Shown piece after piece: positions 55,101 to 58,163 of a stretch of 64,000 nt of DNA (position 1 is the stretch's first letter; every line of letters begins with the position of its first letter). The notes under the pieces were generated by a model that saw nothing but the letters and a program-made list of their open reading frames with translations, searched no databases and was not told where the DNA came from. The translations under genes were made by a program, and so were the position numbers. The stretch is from Amyelois transitella (lineage: Eukaryota; Arthropoda; Insecta; Lepidoptera; Pyralidae), in contig NC_083506.1 in the NCBI RefSeq assembly GCF_032362555.1, positions 12,137,501-12,201,500 of the forward strand, written 5' to 3'.

Positions 55101-57094
55101 GTGTGTCGTAAAAGACGACTAAAGGATAGGCTTGTAAACTTGGGATTCCTCTTTTAGGCGATCGGCTAGCAACCTGTCAGTATTTGAATCTCAATTCTAT
55201 CATTAAGTGTAGCTTGAAAAATAAGTTTAGTATCGTATTGGCAACATTGTACACATGTGAGAGTGACAGAAAATAAGATATTACTGTCTCACTCCTGGTG
55301 AAAGTGGGTGCGTGAGGCGTGTATATACGTGTGTATTGGCCGGCATACTATTGATATTACTTCATTTTGCCGAACAGTAAAACTGCGTTCGCCTTTTTTT
55401 CTACGTCTCTGACAACGACTCTACTCGTACCTATCTTAATAACTTTCTTTTGAAATGCTCTGGACGAAGGTCAACAGCGTACATGAAAGTTATTGTGTGT
55501 TATTGGTATAGGTTATTGTGACGTTAAAAATTAGTAATTACATCTTTAAAGCAATAATTTTAACACTTGCTATATTGTAACGCATGTTTTTGAAATTTTA
55601 TGTTATTTTTACAATTTGTTCATAATTCGTCATTAATTTTGCATAATTGATTTAAATTTATTTGCTACATTTATTATGTTGTTCATTTTTATTTAAGCTT
55701 TACGTAATACAAATTATTTCACTATAATTTACTAGTGTATAACAAAATGCATGTGCTTTTTGTGTGTGTGTGTGTGTATTGGTATGAATGCATGGTTCCT
55801 TGCAGCGGGTATGAACGAGGACGGCTCCTTCATCGGGCAGTACGGCCGCAAGCGACGCCCCCCGGCCTCCGGACAAACGGACTCCGCTTCGCAGGCCTTC
55901 GCCACACTCGTTTAATTCCTAAAAACCATATCCCTAATCCTCCTTTGGCTGTATGCAGCTAATTCCCTTTGCACTTGCACCCTAGCTACGTTCGCGCGTT
56001 AGGTAATTAAAAAGTAAACTTTATAGGCGTTCCCAGATTTTTTGAAATTCGAATTATTTTTAATTTAAACGCCAGGGTGATCACTAGTGATTTACTTGAC
56101 GCGTATTCTAGAGTTGATAGAAAACGTAGTGCCATTGCATCACACTTAAAAAATAACAGTCTGGTACTGAATTACCCAATCGCCGCAGACCTTCTTCTGA
56201 TCTGCGTTCTGATTGGCCCGCCTTGTAAGTGAAAAAGCCCGCCAAAATTTATCCTTTTTTTTTAATTATCTACTGCCAGTGTTTTGACGTCAAAACGGGC
56301 GTTCAACGTCTTTATTGCACTATTTTAAAAATAGTTCCAGTAAAGGCTGTTTCACATGTCCATTTTTTCTCTCTTCTACTTATAGATTTAGGTGTTAAGT
56401 ACACATTGATTTAAGTTTAGGTTGTAAAAATTTTATACTTATTGAGTGAATTTGTGTGATTTTTTTAATTATGTTGCAACATTTATATTGCGCTTTGCAT
56501 TGTTATGTTAGTTTTTGATTGCATTTATAAAATGGCGTTATTGTAATCCCTAATCCGTCCTTTTTACCCATGTTATGCCTGTGCACGAGCAGCGTTTTGT
56601 TATTTTTAGTTTGAGGTATGTTTTTTTAATCCTTATATATTTTTTTTTTTATATTTTTCTTTACATACTTAAATTTTAATTGCTTCATTGTTTGAATGCA
56701 TACTTGGTAATAATTTACTATGCTTTCTAAACTTAAATTTTACTTATTGTTTATGCGATTGTTACGAAATCACTTAATTTGGAAGAAAATTTTTCTTCCA
56801 AATTGTTTATAGAGCTCCTCTTGTATCGTTTGATTAATTATTGACTTCTTCAGAGCTTTTTCTTTTGTCATCTCATCATCTGAATCCTGTACTTGCCATT
56901 TGGGTGAATTTATGAAAAAAAATTTGACCCTTCTCTACAGGTTTTTAATAAAAGGATTTTCGTAAACAGGTCGGTTCACCGAAGACGGTTCGTTCATCGG
57001 CCAGTACGTGCCGGGCGCGCGGGTGCTGCCCCCGCCCCCCGCGCCCGCGGCCCCCGCCGCGCCCGCGCAGCCCGCGCCGCCCACCTACGTGTAG
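13077..57094 (+). CDS. Nrg: Neuroglian, L1-family cell adhesion receptor (complete coding region, two tail isoforms)
   Basis: Sixteen coding positions join in phase: 13077-13134, 14369-14495, 20865-21482, 22154-22344, 33505-33780, 42359-42500, 43377-43504, 44217-44498, 46684-46906, 49565-49709, 51111-51203, 51572-51640, 51877-52849, 53519-53726, 54825-54922, then either 55806-55915 (1246 residues) or 56970-57094 (1251 residues). Order: signal peptide, Ig1-6 with paired Cys and core Trp (residues about 30-607), five fibronectin III domains (608-1108), membrane helix (about 1122-1145), cytoplasmic tail. The tail has SMSSGTKPGPESDTDSMAEY and FIGQY, the ankyrin-binding motif of L1 proteins. Family knowledge: neuroglian mediates neuron, glia and epithelial adhesion and links to ankyrin and septate junctions. 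Drosophila has the same two alternative tails (Nrg167, Nrg180). All junctions have GT-AG signals. Confidence 0.96.
13721..13764. repeat. Perfect 20-bp hairpin in Nrg intron 1
   Basis: Arms cgaattcaaacaattttgtt and its exact reverse complement, with loop gaaa. No other inverted-end element is evident around it. Confidence 0.9.
14369..14495 (+). CDS. Nrg: Nrg exon 2: first half of Ig1
   Basis: Acceptor ttttgttcag, donor gtaagt. Reads LTSPPKIVKQPTQEELLFQV and on to PFIIECEAEGEPAPK, carrying the first Cys of Ig1. Confidence 0.95.
15504..15772 (-). mobile_element. SINE copy, minus orientation
   Basis: Plus strand runs from (catacata) tail through aatcacgtctatatcccttg and attgagattcaaatagtgac to the head ggtgccgggaaccacacggc. 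Nearly full length. Confidence 0.85.
16627..16702. repeat. Long hairpin, 32-bp arms, in Nrg intron 2
   Basis: Arms 16627-16658 and 16671-16702 are reverse complements with one mismatch; loop of 12 nt. The left arm contains gtaattgttttgttaatatt. Confidence 0.88.
17631..17894 (-). mobile_element. SINE copy, minus orientation
   Basis: Contains agtcacgtctatatccctgg, gaattgagattcaaaaagtg and the head gtgccgggaaccacacggca. Confidence 0.85.
18685..18781 (+). mobile_element. LINE 3' end fragment (plus strand)
   Basis: Ends tacccctccgggaaagaggc, gtgattttatg and (TATG)n. Same family as 2881-4230. Confidence 0.85.
19451..19703 (-). mobile_element. SINE copy, minus orientation
   Basis: From atacatataatcacgtctat to gtcggcaaccacacggcg, with moderate decay. 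Confidence 0.85.
20865..21482 (+). CDS. Nrg: Nrg exon 3: second half of Ig1, all of Ig2, start of Ig3
   Basis: Begins YRWIKNGKPFEYSSYD, carries GQYQCFAENEWG (Ig1 second Cys), FKLTCEPPDG and AYTCAAKSV (Ig2 Cys pair), and ends with KGKRVDLYCIFGGT of Ig3. The exon is GC-richer than its introns. The long antisense frame over it (20827-21396) is a shadow. Confidence 0.97.
21940..22078 (-). mobile_element. SINE fragment in Nrg intron 3
   Basis: Tail half of the SINE (gttcacgtctatgtccctag to ttgctagcccatcgcgtaat); the head half is absent. It ends about 75 nt before exon 4. Confidence 0.8.
22154..22344 (+). CDS. Nrg: Nrg exon 4: rest of Ig3
   Basis: Acceptor ggtaccttgcag, donor gttagt. Reads PLPQVVWKKNGKTI to GTYTCEASNGVGEA. 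Too broken up in frame to be called by ORF length, but the splice phases and Ig pattern are clear. Confidence 0.96.
24031..24287 (-). mobile_element. SINE copy, minus orientation
   Basis: From ataaatatggtcacgtctat to ggtgccgggaaccacacgg. Confidence 0.85.
24645..24790. repeat. Dispersed repeat, inverted copy of 10690-10840
   Basis: Shares gtgtagtttgttccgccgct and gcgctttggaagcggtagta with the inverse of the copy near 10690. Confidence 0.7.
25002..25120 (-). mobile_element. LINE 3' end fragment (minus strand)
   Basis: Starts atacatacataaaaacacgc; minus-strand coding end as in the copy at 2881. Confidence 0.85.
25990..26130 (-). mobile_element. SINE fragment, tail half
   Basis: taatcacgtctatatccctc to a degraded middle at about 26130. 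Confidence 0.7.
26610..26690 (+). mobile_element. Decayed LINE 3' end, followed by (CT)n
   Basis: cctacccttccgggaaagaa and gcgtgattttatg, then a ctctctct microsatellite at 26692-26708. Confidence 0.7.
28384..28457 (-). repeat. tRNA-like sequence (SINE head) inside the inverted-arm element
   Basis: On the minus strand, box A-like tggtccagtgg and box B-like gagttcgagtc stand at tRNA spacing, but the acceptor ends do not pair. More likely a tRNA-derived repeat than a working tRNA gene. Confidence 0.6.
28484..28668 (-). mobile_element. SINE copy inside the inverted-arm element
   Basis: acatatggtcacgtctatat to aagtttgtaagcctatccct; the head is missing. Confidence 0.8.
28741..28871 (+). pseudogene. 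Acidic C-terminal vestige in the inverted-arm element
   Basis: One frame reads EYSASNDNLTDDEDDDLSGQ, Tyr, a stop, then DLINDENSNDYFDDEDDKET, IK and a stop. The acidic, Asp-rich bias is unlike the surroundings and may be the last remnant of a transposase. Too short to assign. Confidence 0.4.
29756..29840 (-). mobile_element. Decayed LINE 3' end (minus strand)
   Basis: Contains gaggggtaggcagagactac and cttcatctacattcataact. Confidence 0.65.
31066..31215. other. GC-rich patch in Nrg intron 4
   Basis: About 150 bp rich in G and C (for example ggctcaccccgcgcggggct) in a very AT-rich intron, followed by an A-rich stretch. It has no supported coding frame and is probably a transposon piece. Confidence 0.4.
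31454..31481. repeat. Perfect 13-bp hairpin ggttccgtagcca
   Basis: Arms ggttccgtagcca and tggctacggaacc with a 2-nt loop. Motifs of the form ggttccgta... are frequent at the ends of lepidopteran repeats. Confidence 0.8.
32195..32335 (-). mobile_element. Partial copy of the cagggtgac MITE, inverted
   Basis: Matches the reverse of 54150-54290, for example ttacgcgtcgcttttccgcc there and ggcggaaaagcgacgcgtaa here. Its terminal inverted repeats are not present. Confidence 0.75.
33505..33780 (+). CDS. Nrg: Nrg exon 5: Ig4
   Basis: Acceptor aactctcttccag, donor gtgagt. Phase 1-1 exon coding one whole Ig domain: FFTVEPEIQNMAEGETAVIR, then CEAAGRPSPQITWIHNGKP and GNYGCNATNS. Confidence 0.97.
33803..34075 (+). 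repeat. Dispersed repeat next to Nrg exon 5, also at 53216-53486
   Basis: Begins tagctgtgcccgcgacttag and ends ttcataatattagtataga. The second copy lies directly upstream of the membrane exon. Both share attttgggcatcattgaagc. Confidence 0.8.
34545..34650 (+). mobile_element. SINE 3' half, plus orientation
   Basis: cagctgaacgctggctttc to tctagacgtaattatatg with a TATG-type tail that runs straight into the CATA tail of the next, inverted SINE. Confidence 0.75.
34651..34917 (-). mobile_element. SINE copy, minus orientation, nearly full length
   Basis: From the (catacata)n tail through tggtcacgtctaaatccctt to the head gtgccgggagccacacgg. Clean match to the consensus seen across the window. Confidence 0.88.
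35281..36250 (+). repeat. Direct duplication, unit A (about 1 kb)
   Basis: Consists of a minus-oriented SINE (35281-35532), a middle with a 30-bp-arm hairpin, and a unique block ending ctagataccgcgta. Unit B at 36312-37076 repeats it with a deletion of about 215 bp in the middle. Confidence 0.88.
35816..35880. repeat. Perfect 30-bp-arm hairpin in duplication unit A
   Basis: Arms 35816-35845 and 35851-35880 are exact reverse complements (right arm atttgtcctttttattagtg...); loop gtcag. Unit B keeps only the right arm. Confidence 0.92.
36312..37076 (+). repeat. Direct duplication, unit B
   Basis: Repeats unit A from ataatcacgtctatatccct to cagacatagatccaactaga, at high identity. A tagtttagtttagtt run stands where unit A has its extra 215 bp. 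Confidence 0.88.
37715..37810 (+). mobile_element. SINE 3' end fragment, plus orientation
   Basis: agccaaacagctgaatgtgg to taccccgcaaggtacaaaga. Confidence 0.75.
38540..38590 (+). mobile_element. SINE head fragment, plus orientation
   Basis: tagtgccgtatggttcccgg to aacaggaccactccatc; only the 5' head is left. Confidence 0.75.
41880..42050 (-). mobile_element. SINE fragment, minus orientation
   Basis: aacgtcttaatcccttgcgg to gaatcccaagtttataagcc. It appears interrupted by unrelated sequence; gcctatccct resumes near 42272. Confidence 0.75.
42359..42500 (+). CDS. Nrg: Nrg exon 6: first half of Ig5
   Basis: Acceptor tttatattgcag, donor gtgagt. Reads SIEPEIKEGPANITKVDGSE, AVLRCRVFGAPRPIVRWMKD. 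A SINE begins only 30 nt after the donor. Confidence 0.96.
42531..42783 (-). mobile_element. SINE copy, minus orientation, 30 nt after Nrg exon 6
   Basis: From catacatacatatatacacg to the head gtgccgggaatcacacggca, nearly full length. Confidence 0.85.
42812..42965 (-). mobile_element. Decayed LINE 3' end (minus strand)
   Basis: aaaatcccggaggagtaggc to ctgactttgaggatgtccct; many substitutions relative to the copy at 47012. Confidence 0.7.
43377..43504 (+). CDS. Nrg: Nrg exon 7: second half of Ig5
   Basis: Acceptor attattgacag, donor gtgagt. Reads YNITPEGDLVIPEVSFTDIG, VYQCYAKNKLGEKTA. Phase fits exons 6 and 8. Confidence 0.95.
43545..43832 (+). mobile_element. LINE 3' end fragment with coding end (plus strand)
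   Basis: Frame reads MLRWFGHVERMNESRLTKQI, then YKESVEGKVGVGRPRRMYLD, with a small deletion before CRDRGKW-like sequence, ending in TATG repeats. Little-decayed and in Nrg intron 7. Confidence 0.88.
44217..44498 (+). CDS. Nrg: Nrg exon 8: Ig6
   Basis: Acceptor tatcttctctccag, donor gtttgt (non-consensus after GT). Phase 1-1 exon with ATFRCNAHSDDS, IIWLINGQPIDFDSQPRF and GDYTCIARTEIDEASAQASL. Its 3' half plus the following intron is repeated in tandem just downstream. Confidence 0.95.
44770..44943 (+). other. Tandem copy 1 of the 3' half of the Nrg Ig6 exon
   Basis: From an AG at 44768-44769 to a gtttgt donor at 44944 this is 174 nt, phase 1-1, with no stop: (V)SLTNGQPIDFDSQ to SLIVQ. Homology to exon 8 starts near 44774. 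In the core it differs from exon 8 only by silent changes (CAA/CAG, ACG/ACT). It lacks the first Ig Cys and Trp, so alone it is half a domain. It may be a duplicated relic or a cassette exon. Confidence 0.6.
45121..45294 (+). other. Tandem copy 2 of the 3' half of the Nrg Ig6 exon
   Basis: Same 174-nt, phase 1-1 unit, 352 nt downstream of copy 1 (homology starts 45126). Differs from copy 1 by one amino acid near its start (Gly to Asp) and three silent changes; the flanking intron is identical to that of copy 1 apart from one base in a T run. Confidence 0.6.
45473..45646 (+). other. Tandem copy 3 of the 3' half of the Nrg Ig6 exon
   Basis: Again 174 nt and phase 1-1, exactly 352 nt after copy 2. 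New changes (AGG/AGA, GGC/GGA, GTA/GTG) are all silent. The downstream intron matches that of exon 8 more closely than that of copies 1 and 2 (gcctgaccagtttaacctga). Confidence 0.6.
45895..45981 (+). pseudogene. Decayed fourth copy of the Nrg Ig6 half-exon
   Basis: Shares caaacccatagactt and tgatttctcactgttgatat with the other copies but has deletions that break the frame. It is cut off at about 45981 by a SINE fragment. Confidence 0.75.
45982..46088 (+). mobile_element. SINE 3' part, cutting the fourth Ig6 copy
   Basis: ttcttcttttaggcggatgg to agggatatagacgtgaccat with TATG tail. Confidence 0.8.
46530..46672 (+). mobile_element. SINE 3' part directly before Nrg exon 9
   Basis: gggtagcaacctgtcactat to acgtgactgtatatatgtat; ends 11 nt before the exon 9 acceptor AG. 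Confidence 0.8.
46684..46906 (+). CDS. Nrg: Nrg exon 9: most of fibronectin III domain 1
   Basis: Acceptor ttctctattccag, donor gtattt. Reads DKPNAPKLESIQCGERTATL, TWSPKGDNRARILRYSIQYN, AEISWAIPLSPWANYTFR, the usual FNIII pattern (Trp in strand B, Tyr in strand F). A SINE fragment ends directly at the acceptor (46530-46672), so its sequence may form part of the acceptor region. Confidence 0.95.
47012..47428 (-). mobile_element. 5'-truncated LINE, coding end intact in one frame
   Basis: Minus strand reads MRALRSMLGVKLSDRIRNSV, MLRWFGHVERMNESRLTKQI, to CRDRGKWKEVVSAYPTGKEV, then the 3' end and CATA repeats. It serves as the uninterrupted reference for the same region of the element at 2881-4230. 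Confidence 0.9.
47660..48982 (-). mobile_element. Mariner-type transposon, about 1.3 kb
   Basis: Imperfect inverted ends: gtcaagaaagtagcaggaaa on the left and gtcaaaaaagtatcgggaat (reverse complement of the right end), with TA at or near both outer edges. Between them lies a full transposase frame. Inserted in Nrg intron 9 in the opposite orientation to Nrg. Confidence 0.9.
47712..48785 (-). CDS. Mariner transposase, uninterrupted, 357 residues
   Basis: Start chosen at the ATG at 48785 (MDKNIEQRVCLKFCIANGIS); the frame is open further upstream, but the usual mariner length of about 345-355 residues supports this start. Residues 1-110 hold the paired helix-turn-helix DNA-binding region (YEWYKAFKSGRD; GRPSTSATE). 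The catalytic triad is present: TGDETW, HHDNAPSH and SPDMAPADFF, with 34 residues between the second and third Asp, which is the D,D34D signature of mariner. No stop or frameshift is seen, so it may be recent. It cuts and pastes its own element; it has no role in Nrg. Confidence 0.93.
   Translation of the reverse strand: MDKNIEQRVCLKFCIANGISCSESLKMLQKAYGESTLSKTRAYEWYKAFKSGRDVMEDLPRSGRPSTSATEVNIAKVKEIVTENPHSTLREIATELSVSHESIRTILTNNLGMKHVAARLVPKDLNFFQKLNRMRVAEDMLERVNSDPTFMKRIVTGDETWVYEFDMQTSQQASEWRLPTEPKPKKPRQSRSKVKVMLTVFFDYRGVVHSEFVPEGQTVNKEYYLSVMRRLREQIRRKRPDLWKENSWILHHDNAPSHKAIIVNEFLTKHLTNTIEQPPYSPDMAPADFFLFPKLKLPLRGTRFQSVEDIKENSRRELTSIPETAFKKCFDDWIIRWRKCIVSKGAYFEGDKINLDE
49565..49709 (+). 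CDS. Nrg: Nrg exon 10: end of FNIII-1, start of FNIII-2
   Basis: Acceptor tataacttacag, donor gtcagt; ends in phase 0. Reads VIAWNKIGPSPPSGHSQVCT, then VPYKNPDNVEGKGSNPTNMV, ISWS. The donor is followed 29 nt later by a 23-nt T run. Confidence 0.93.
49739..50195 (-). mobile_element. tRNA-derived SINE with poly(A) tail, carrying a nested repeat
   Basis: On the minus strand: tRNA-like head (ggcctctgtggcgcaacggt, box B ggttcgaatcc), body catgatgagaacagaacttt, tail ending in 23 Ts on the plus strand (49739-49761). A separate repeat (49861-50078) splits it. Another copy is at 53784-54490. The head explains the tRNA-like sequence at 50141-50190. Confidence 0.85.
49861..50078 (+). repeat. Dispersed repeat nested in the tRNA-SINE, near-identical to 5990-6200
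   Basis: Runs from atcctactactattataaag to gacgaagtcgcgggcggcct and differs from the Sfmbt-intron copy at only a few positions. Confidence 0.82.
50484..50600 (-). mobile_element. SINE fragment, tail half, minus orientation
   Basis: cttacatacatacatatggt to aatgataggattgagattca. Confidence 0.8.
50738..50992 (+). mobile_element. SINE copy, plus orientation, nearly full length
   Basis: Head gtgccgtgtggtatccggca, body tcattcccatggttgtcgta, 3' end aggatatagacgtgattata. Good reference for the whole element in plus orientation. Confidence 0.88.
51111..51203 (+). CDS. Nrg: Nrg exon 11: middle of FNIII-2
   Basis: Acceptor tattccacag, donor gtacag; phase 0-0, 31 codons: KMPQIEHNGPGFYYLVSYRR, NITGENYQSQK. 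Confidence 0.95.
51226..51419 (-). mobile_element. SINE copy lacking its 3' tail, minus orientation
   Basis: tcataggccacgttcagctg to gtgccgggaaccacatggca. It lies in the 368-nt intron between Nrg exons 11 and 12 and makes up more than half of it. Confidence 0.85.
51572..51640 (+). CDS. Nrg: Nrg exon 12: FNIII-2 continued (23 codons)
   Basis: Acceptor gacttgttctag, donor gtaatg; phase 0-0. Reads VSDWQQTQLVVPNTPTFQPY, RIK. Too short to show as an ORF but fixed by splice sites and phase. Confidence 0.94.
51877..52849 (+). CDS. Nrg: Nrg exon 13: end of FNIII-2, FNIII-3, -4 and -5
   Basis: Acceptor gatgttttgcag, donor gtgagt. The largest exon, 973 nt, no internal intron. Domain cores visible: AVLNWNPVPPESVRGHFKGY, AMLLKWEKPMDENGILTGYK, ILVRWLPTLDGHPGTHFVAW. 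It ends TRLVDTTI one base into the next codon. Fusion of three FNIII domains in one exon may reflect intron loss. Confidence 0.97.
53050..53165 (+). other. Relic or alternative copy of the Nrg membrane exon, ending in a stop
   Basis: After an acceptor-like site with eight Ts (ending ggttcag at 53049), phase 1 joins exon 13 to (V)IMQDDKMAIPTDVLVVLLTI, then LCLNIDNFCTPLGTINC and TAA. The first bases (agtaataatgcaggacgata) match the true exon (agtaataatgcgcgacgaca). It keeps a short hydrophobic run but loses the charged anchor and the cytoplasmic tail. No poly(A) signal follows closely. It is either a decayed duplicate or an alternative end. Confidence 0.5.
53216..53486 (+). repeat. Dispersed repeat upstream of the Nrg membrane exon, second copy of 33803-34075
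   Basis: ttagctgtgcccgcgacttc to tataatattagcataaatgg. It stands between the relic membrane exon and the true one. Confidence 0.8.
53519..53726 (+). CDS. Nrg: Nrg exon 14: membrane helix and start of the cytoplasmic tail
   Basis: Acceptor caataccacag, donor gtgagt. Reads DGPVIMRDDKMATA, then the helix GWFIGVMLALAFLLLVLVLV, then the stop-transfer CVARRNRGGKYDVHDREL. Very GC-rich (CTG, GCG, CGC codons), unlike most other exons. The antisense frames here are shadows. Confidence 0.96.
53784..54490 (+). mobile_element. tRNA-derived SINE split by a MITE
   Basis: Head ggcctgtgtggcgcagcggt with box B region cccgggttccggtcaggg, body ctttttctgattggcctggt, then the MITE 53903-54380, then the tail gcaacacaagtttcgaactt and caatctgtgtaatttgtcac. 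Same family as 49739-50195. Confidence 0.85.
53903..54380. mobile_element. MITE with cagggtgac inverted ends and TA target site
   Basis: Ends cagggtgacatttaaaacaa and ttggattaaaagtcaccctg are inverted over 25 bp with three mismatches. TA stands on both sides (53901-53902, 54381-54382), as for Tc1/mariner-type movement. No coding capacity. A partial inverted copy lies at 32195-32335. Confidence 0.88.
54825..54922 (+). CDS. Nrg: Nrg exon 15: shared cytoplasmic tail
   Basis: Acceptor aactcttctgccag, donor gttagt. Reads LDNKSRHSMSSGTKPGPESD, TDSMAEYGEGETG, which is the strongly conserved juxtamembrane-to-ankyrin region of insect neuroglian. Confidence 0.96.
55085..55210 (+). mobile_element. SINE middle fragment in the intron between Nrg exons 15 and 16A
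   Basis: atctcgttcccatgtgtgtc to gaatctcaattctatcatta. Confidence 0.75.
55806..55915 (+). CDS. Nrg: Nrg exon 16A: general (Nrg167-type) last exon with FIGQY
   Basis: Acceptor ggttccttgcag. Reads AGMNEDGSFIGQYGRKRRPP, then ASGQTDSASQAFATLV and TAA. GMNEDGSFIGQYGRK is the pattern of the non-neural isoform tail in Drosophila; here the extension after it is longer. Confidence 0.93.
55916..56969 (+). promoter_or_regulatory. Regulated interval between Nrg tail exons: U-rich runs and poly(A) signal next to the neural acceptor
   Basis: Serves as 3' UTR of isoform A and intron of isoform B. U runs are seen at 56253-56262, 56460-56466, 56620-56626 and 56640-56665 (13 Ts in one run). AATAAA at 56947-56952 lies 15 nt before the neural acceptor AG at 56968-56969. 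In Drosophila the neuronal RNA-binding protein ELAV binds U-rich RNA here and promotes the neural exon; the same control is inferred, not shown. Confidence 0.55.
56776..56804. repeat. Short palindrome in the Nrg tail-exon interval
   Basis: Arms aatttggaagaaaa and ttttcttccaaatt with a single central T. It sits between the U-rich runs and the neural acceptor. Confidence 0.75.
56970..57094 (+). CDS. Nrg: Nrg exon 16B: neural (Nrg180-type) last exon with FIGQY
   Basis: Acceptor gattttcgtaaacag (weak pyrimidine tract). Reads GRFTEDGSFIGQYVPGARVL, then a Pro/Ala-rich run ending PPTYV and TAG. FTEDGSFIGQYVPG and a C-terminal TYV fit the neural isoform of Drosophila; the low-complexity stretch is shorter here. 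Confidence 0.93.
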
Positions 57095-57215
57095 GGGGGG
57101 AGGGGGGAACGAGCGGCTAGTCGTCCATCTTGAAGCAAGTTTGCTATTTTACTTCACCGTCACCTTGTTGGAGGAACAATGCAATTAATTTAAAACTCTT
57201 ACTCTTTTCAGTGAA

Positions 57216-57221
57216 AATAAA
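57216..57221 (+). terminator. Candidate proximal poly(A) signal, Nrg
   Basis: AATAAA 122 nt after the neural-form stop codon. Confidence 0.4.
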
Positions 57222-58012
57222 AAACTGATCAATCAAACATTATAGTTACTGTGCGTTCAGAAACTTAGTATATTTGATTGATCTGATGAAAATATCGTAA
57301 AATTACGATGTGAGAACGCGTTTCTGTTGTAAGAATCGAATGAATTTTGTATCTTCTTATTTATTTTTGAATGTTCAACGATTTATGAACTATAACTTTC
57401 TCCGCCAATAACATCTATTTAAGCATTGTGTAAAGGTAGACACGGCTTTATGTCGAAAATATAGAAAAATAAGACATAAGTATTCACAGTGCTTTGGTGT
57501 TCTACTAATATCATAGTTCACAAGTTTTGCAGTTTATTTACGCAAAGAAATGTTTAAAGAGACGACAGTCGCAAAATCTACGTTAACAAAATACTGCCAT
57601 CTTTAAAAAAAATCACTGCAACGCTGGTCTGGTAAACACGTGTATAGGCAGTGCATCATATTTTGATATTTAGTTAAAATTTTTAGGATAGGGCCAAAGT
57701 TAGGTTAAGCTGAAATCTGAGCCTACAGTATGGTTATTTTGGCCCTTATTGTGTCGGTAGACTTGTATAATTAGGGTTTAATAATTGTCACAAATTCAAA
57801 TTAATTCAATATGACATATTTTTCTCTTTGACAGTGATCGTTATTCACATTTGCGTTAAAATGTTCTATTTCTTTTTCTTTATGAGACTGATTTTATGTA
57901 ATGATTAAAATAGTCCCAAATAGTAACTTGACACTGAATACGGCCGGTCGGTTTCTGATAGATTGTTACAATATACCTGTCTGTATACACTATATTGACG
58001 CAGTATAAGTAA

Positions 58013-58018
58013 AATAAA
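58013..58018 (+). terminator. Candidate poly(A) signal, Nrg
   Basis: AATAAA in aaaataaagttgtc, followed within 25 nt by a T/G-rich stretch (gtcgcttgtatgg). Confidence 0.4.
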
Positions 58019-58076
58019 GTTGTCGCTTGTATGGCATGTTATTGCAGCTAATAATTTATAAAATGACAAATTCAGT

Positions 58077-58163
58077 TTCCTTCCGCCTCAACTAAAATAA
58101 GCGAACTTATCGCTCAACTAAAATAAGCGATAAATTCGCTTATTTTAGTTGAGGCGGAAGGAA
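58077..58163 (+). ncRNA. 87-nt near-perfect hairpin in the Nrg 3' UTR
   Basis: Arms at 58077-58105 and 58135-58163 are perfectly complementary over 29 bp (left arm starts ttccttccgcctcaactaaa). After one mismatch a further 8-bp stem (ttatcgct/agcgataa) extends it, leaving an 11-nt loop. The size is in the range of a microRNA precursor, but pairing is more perfect than usual for one. Function unknown. Confidence 0.45.
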
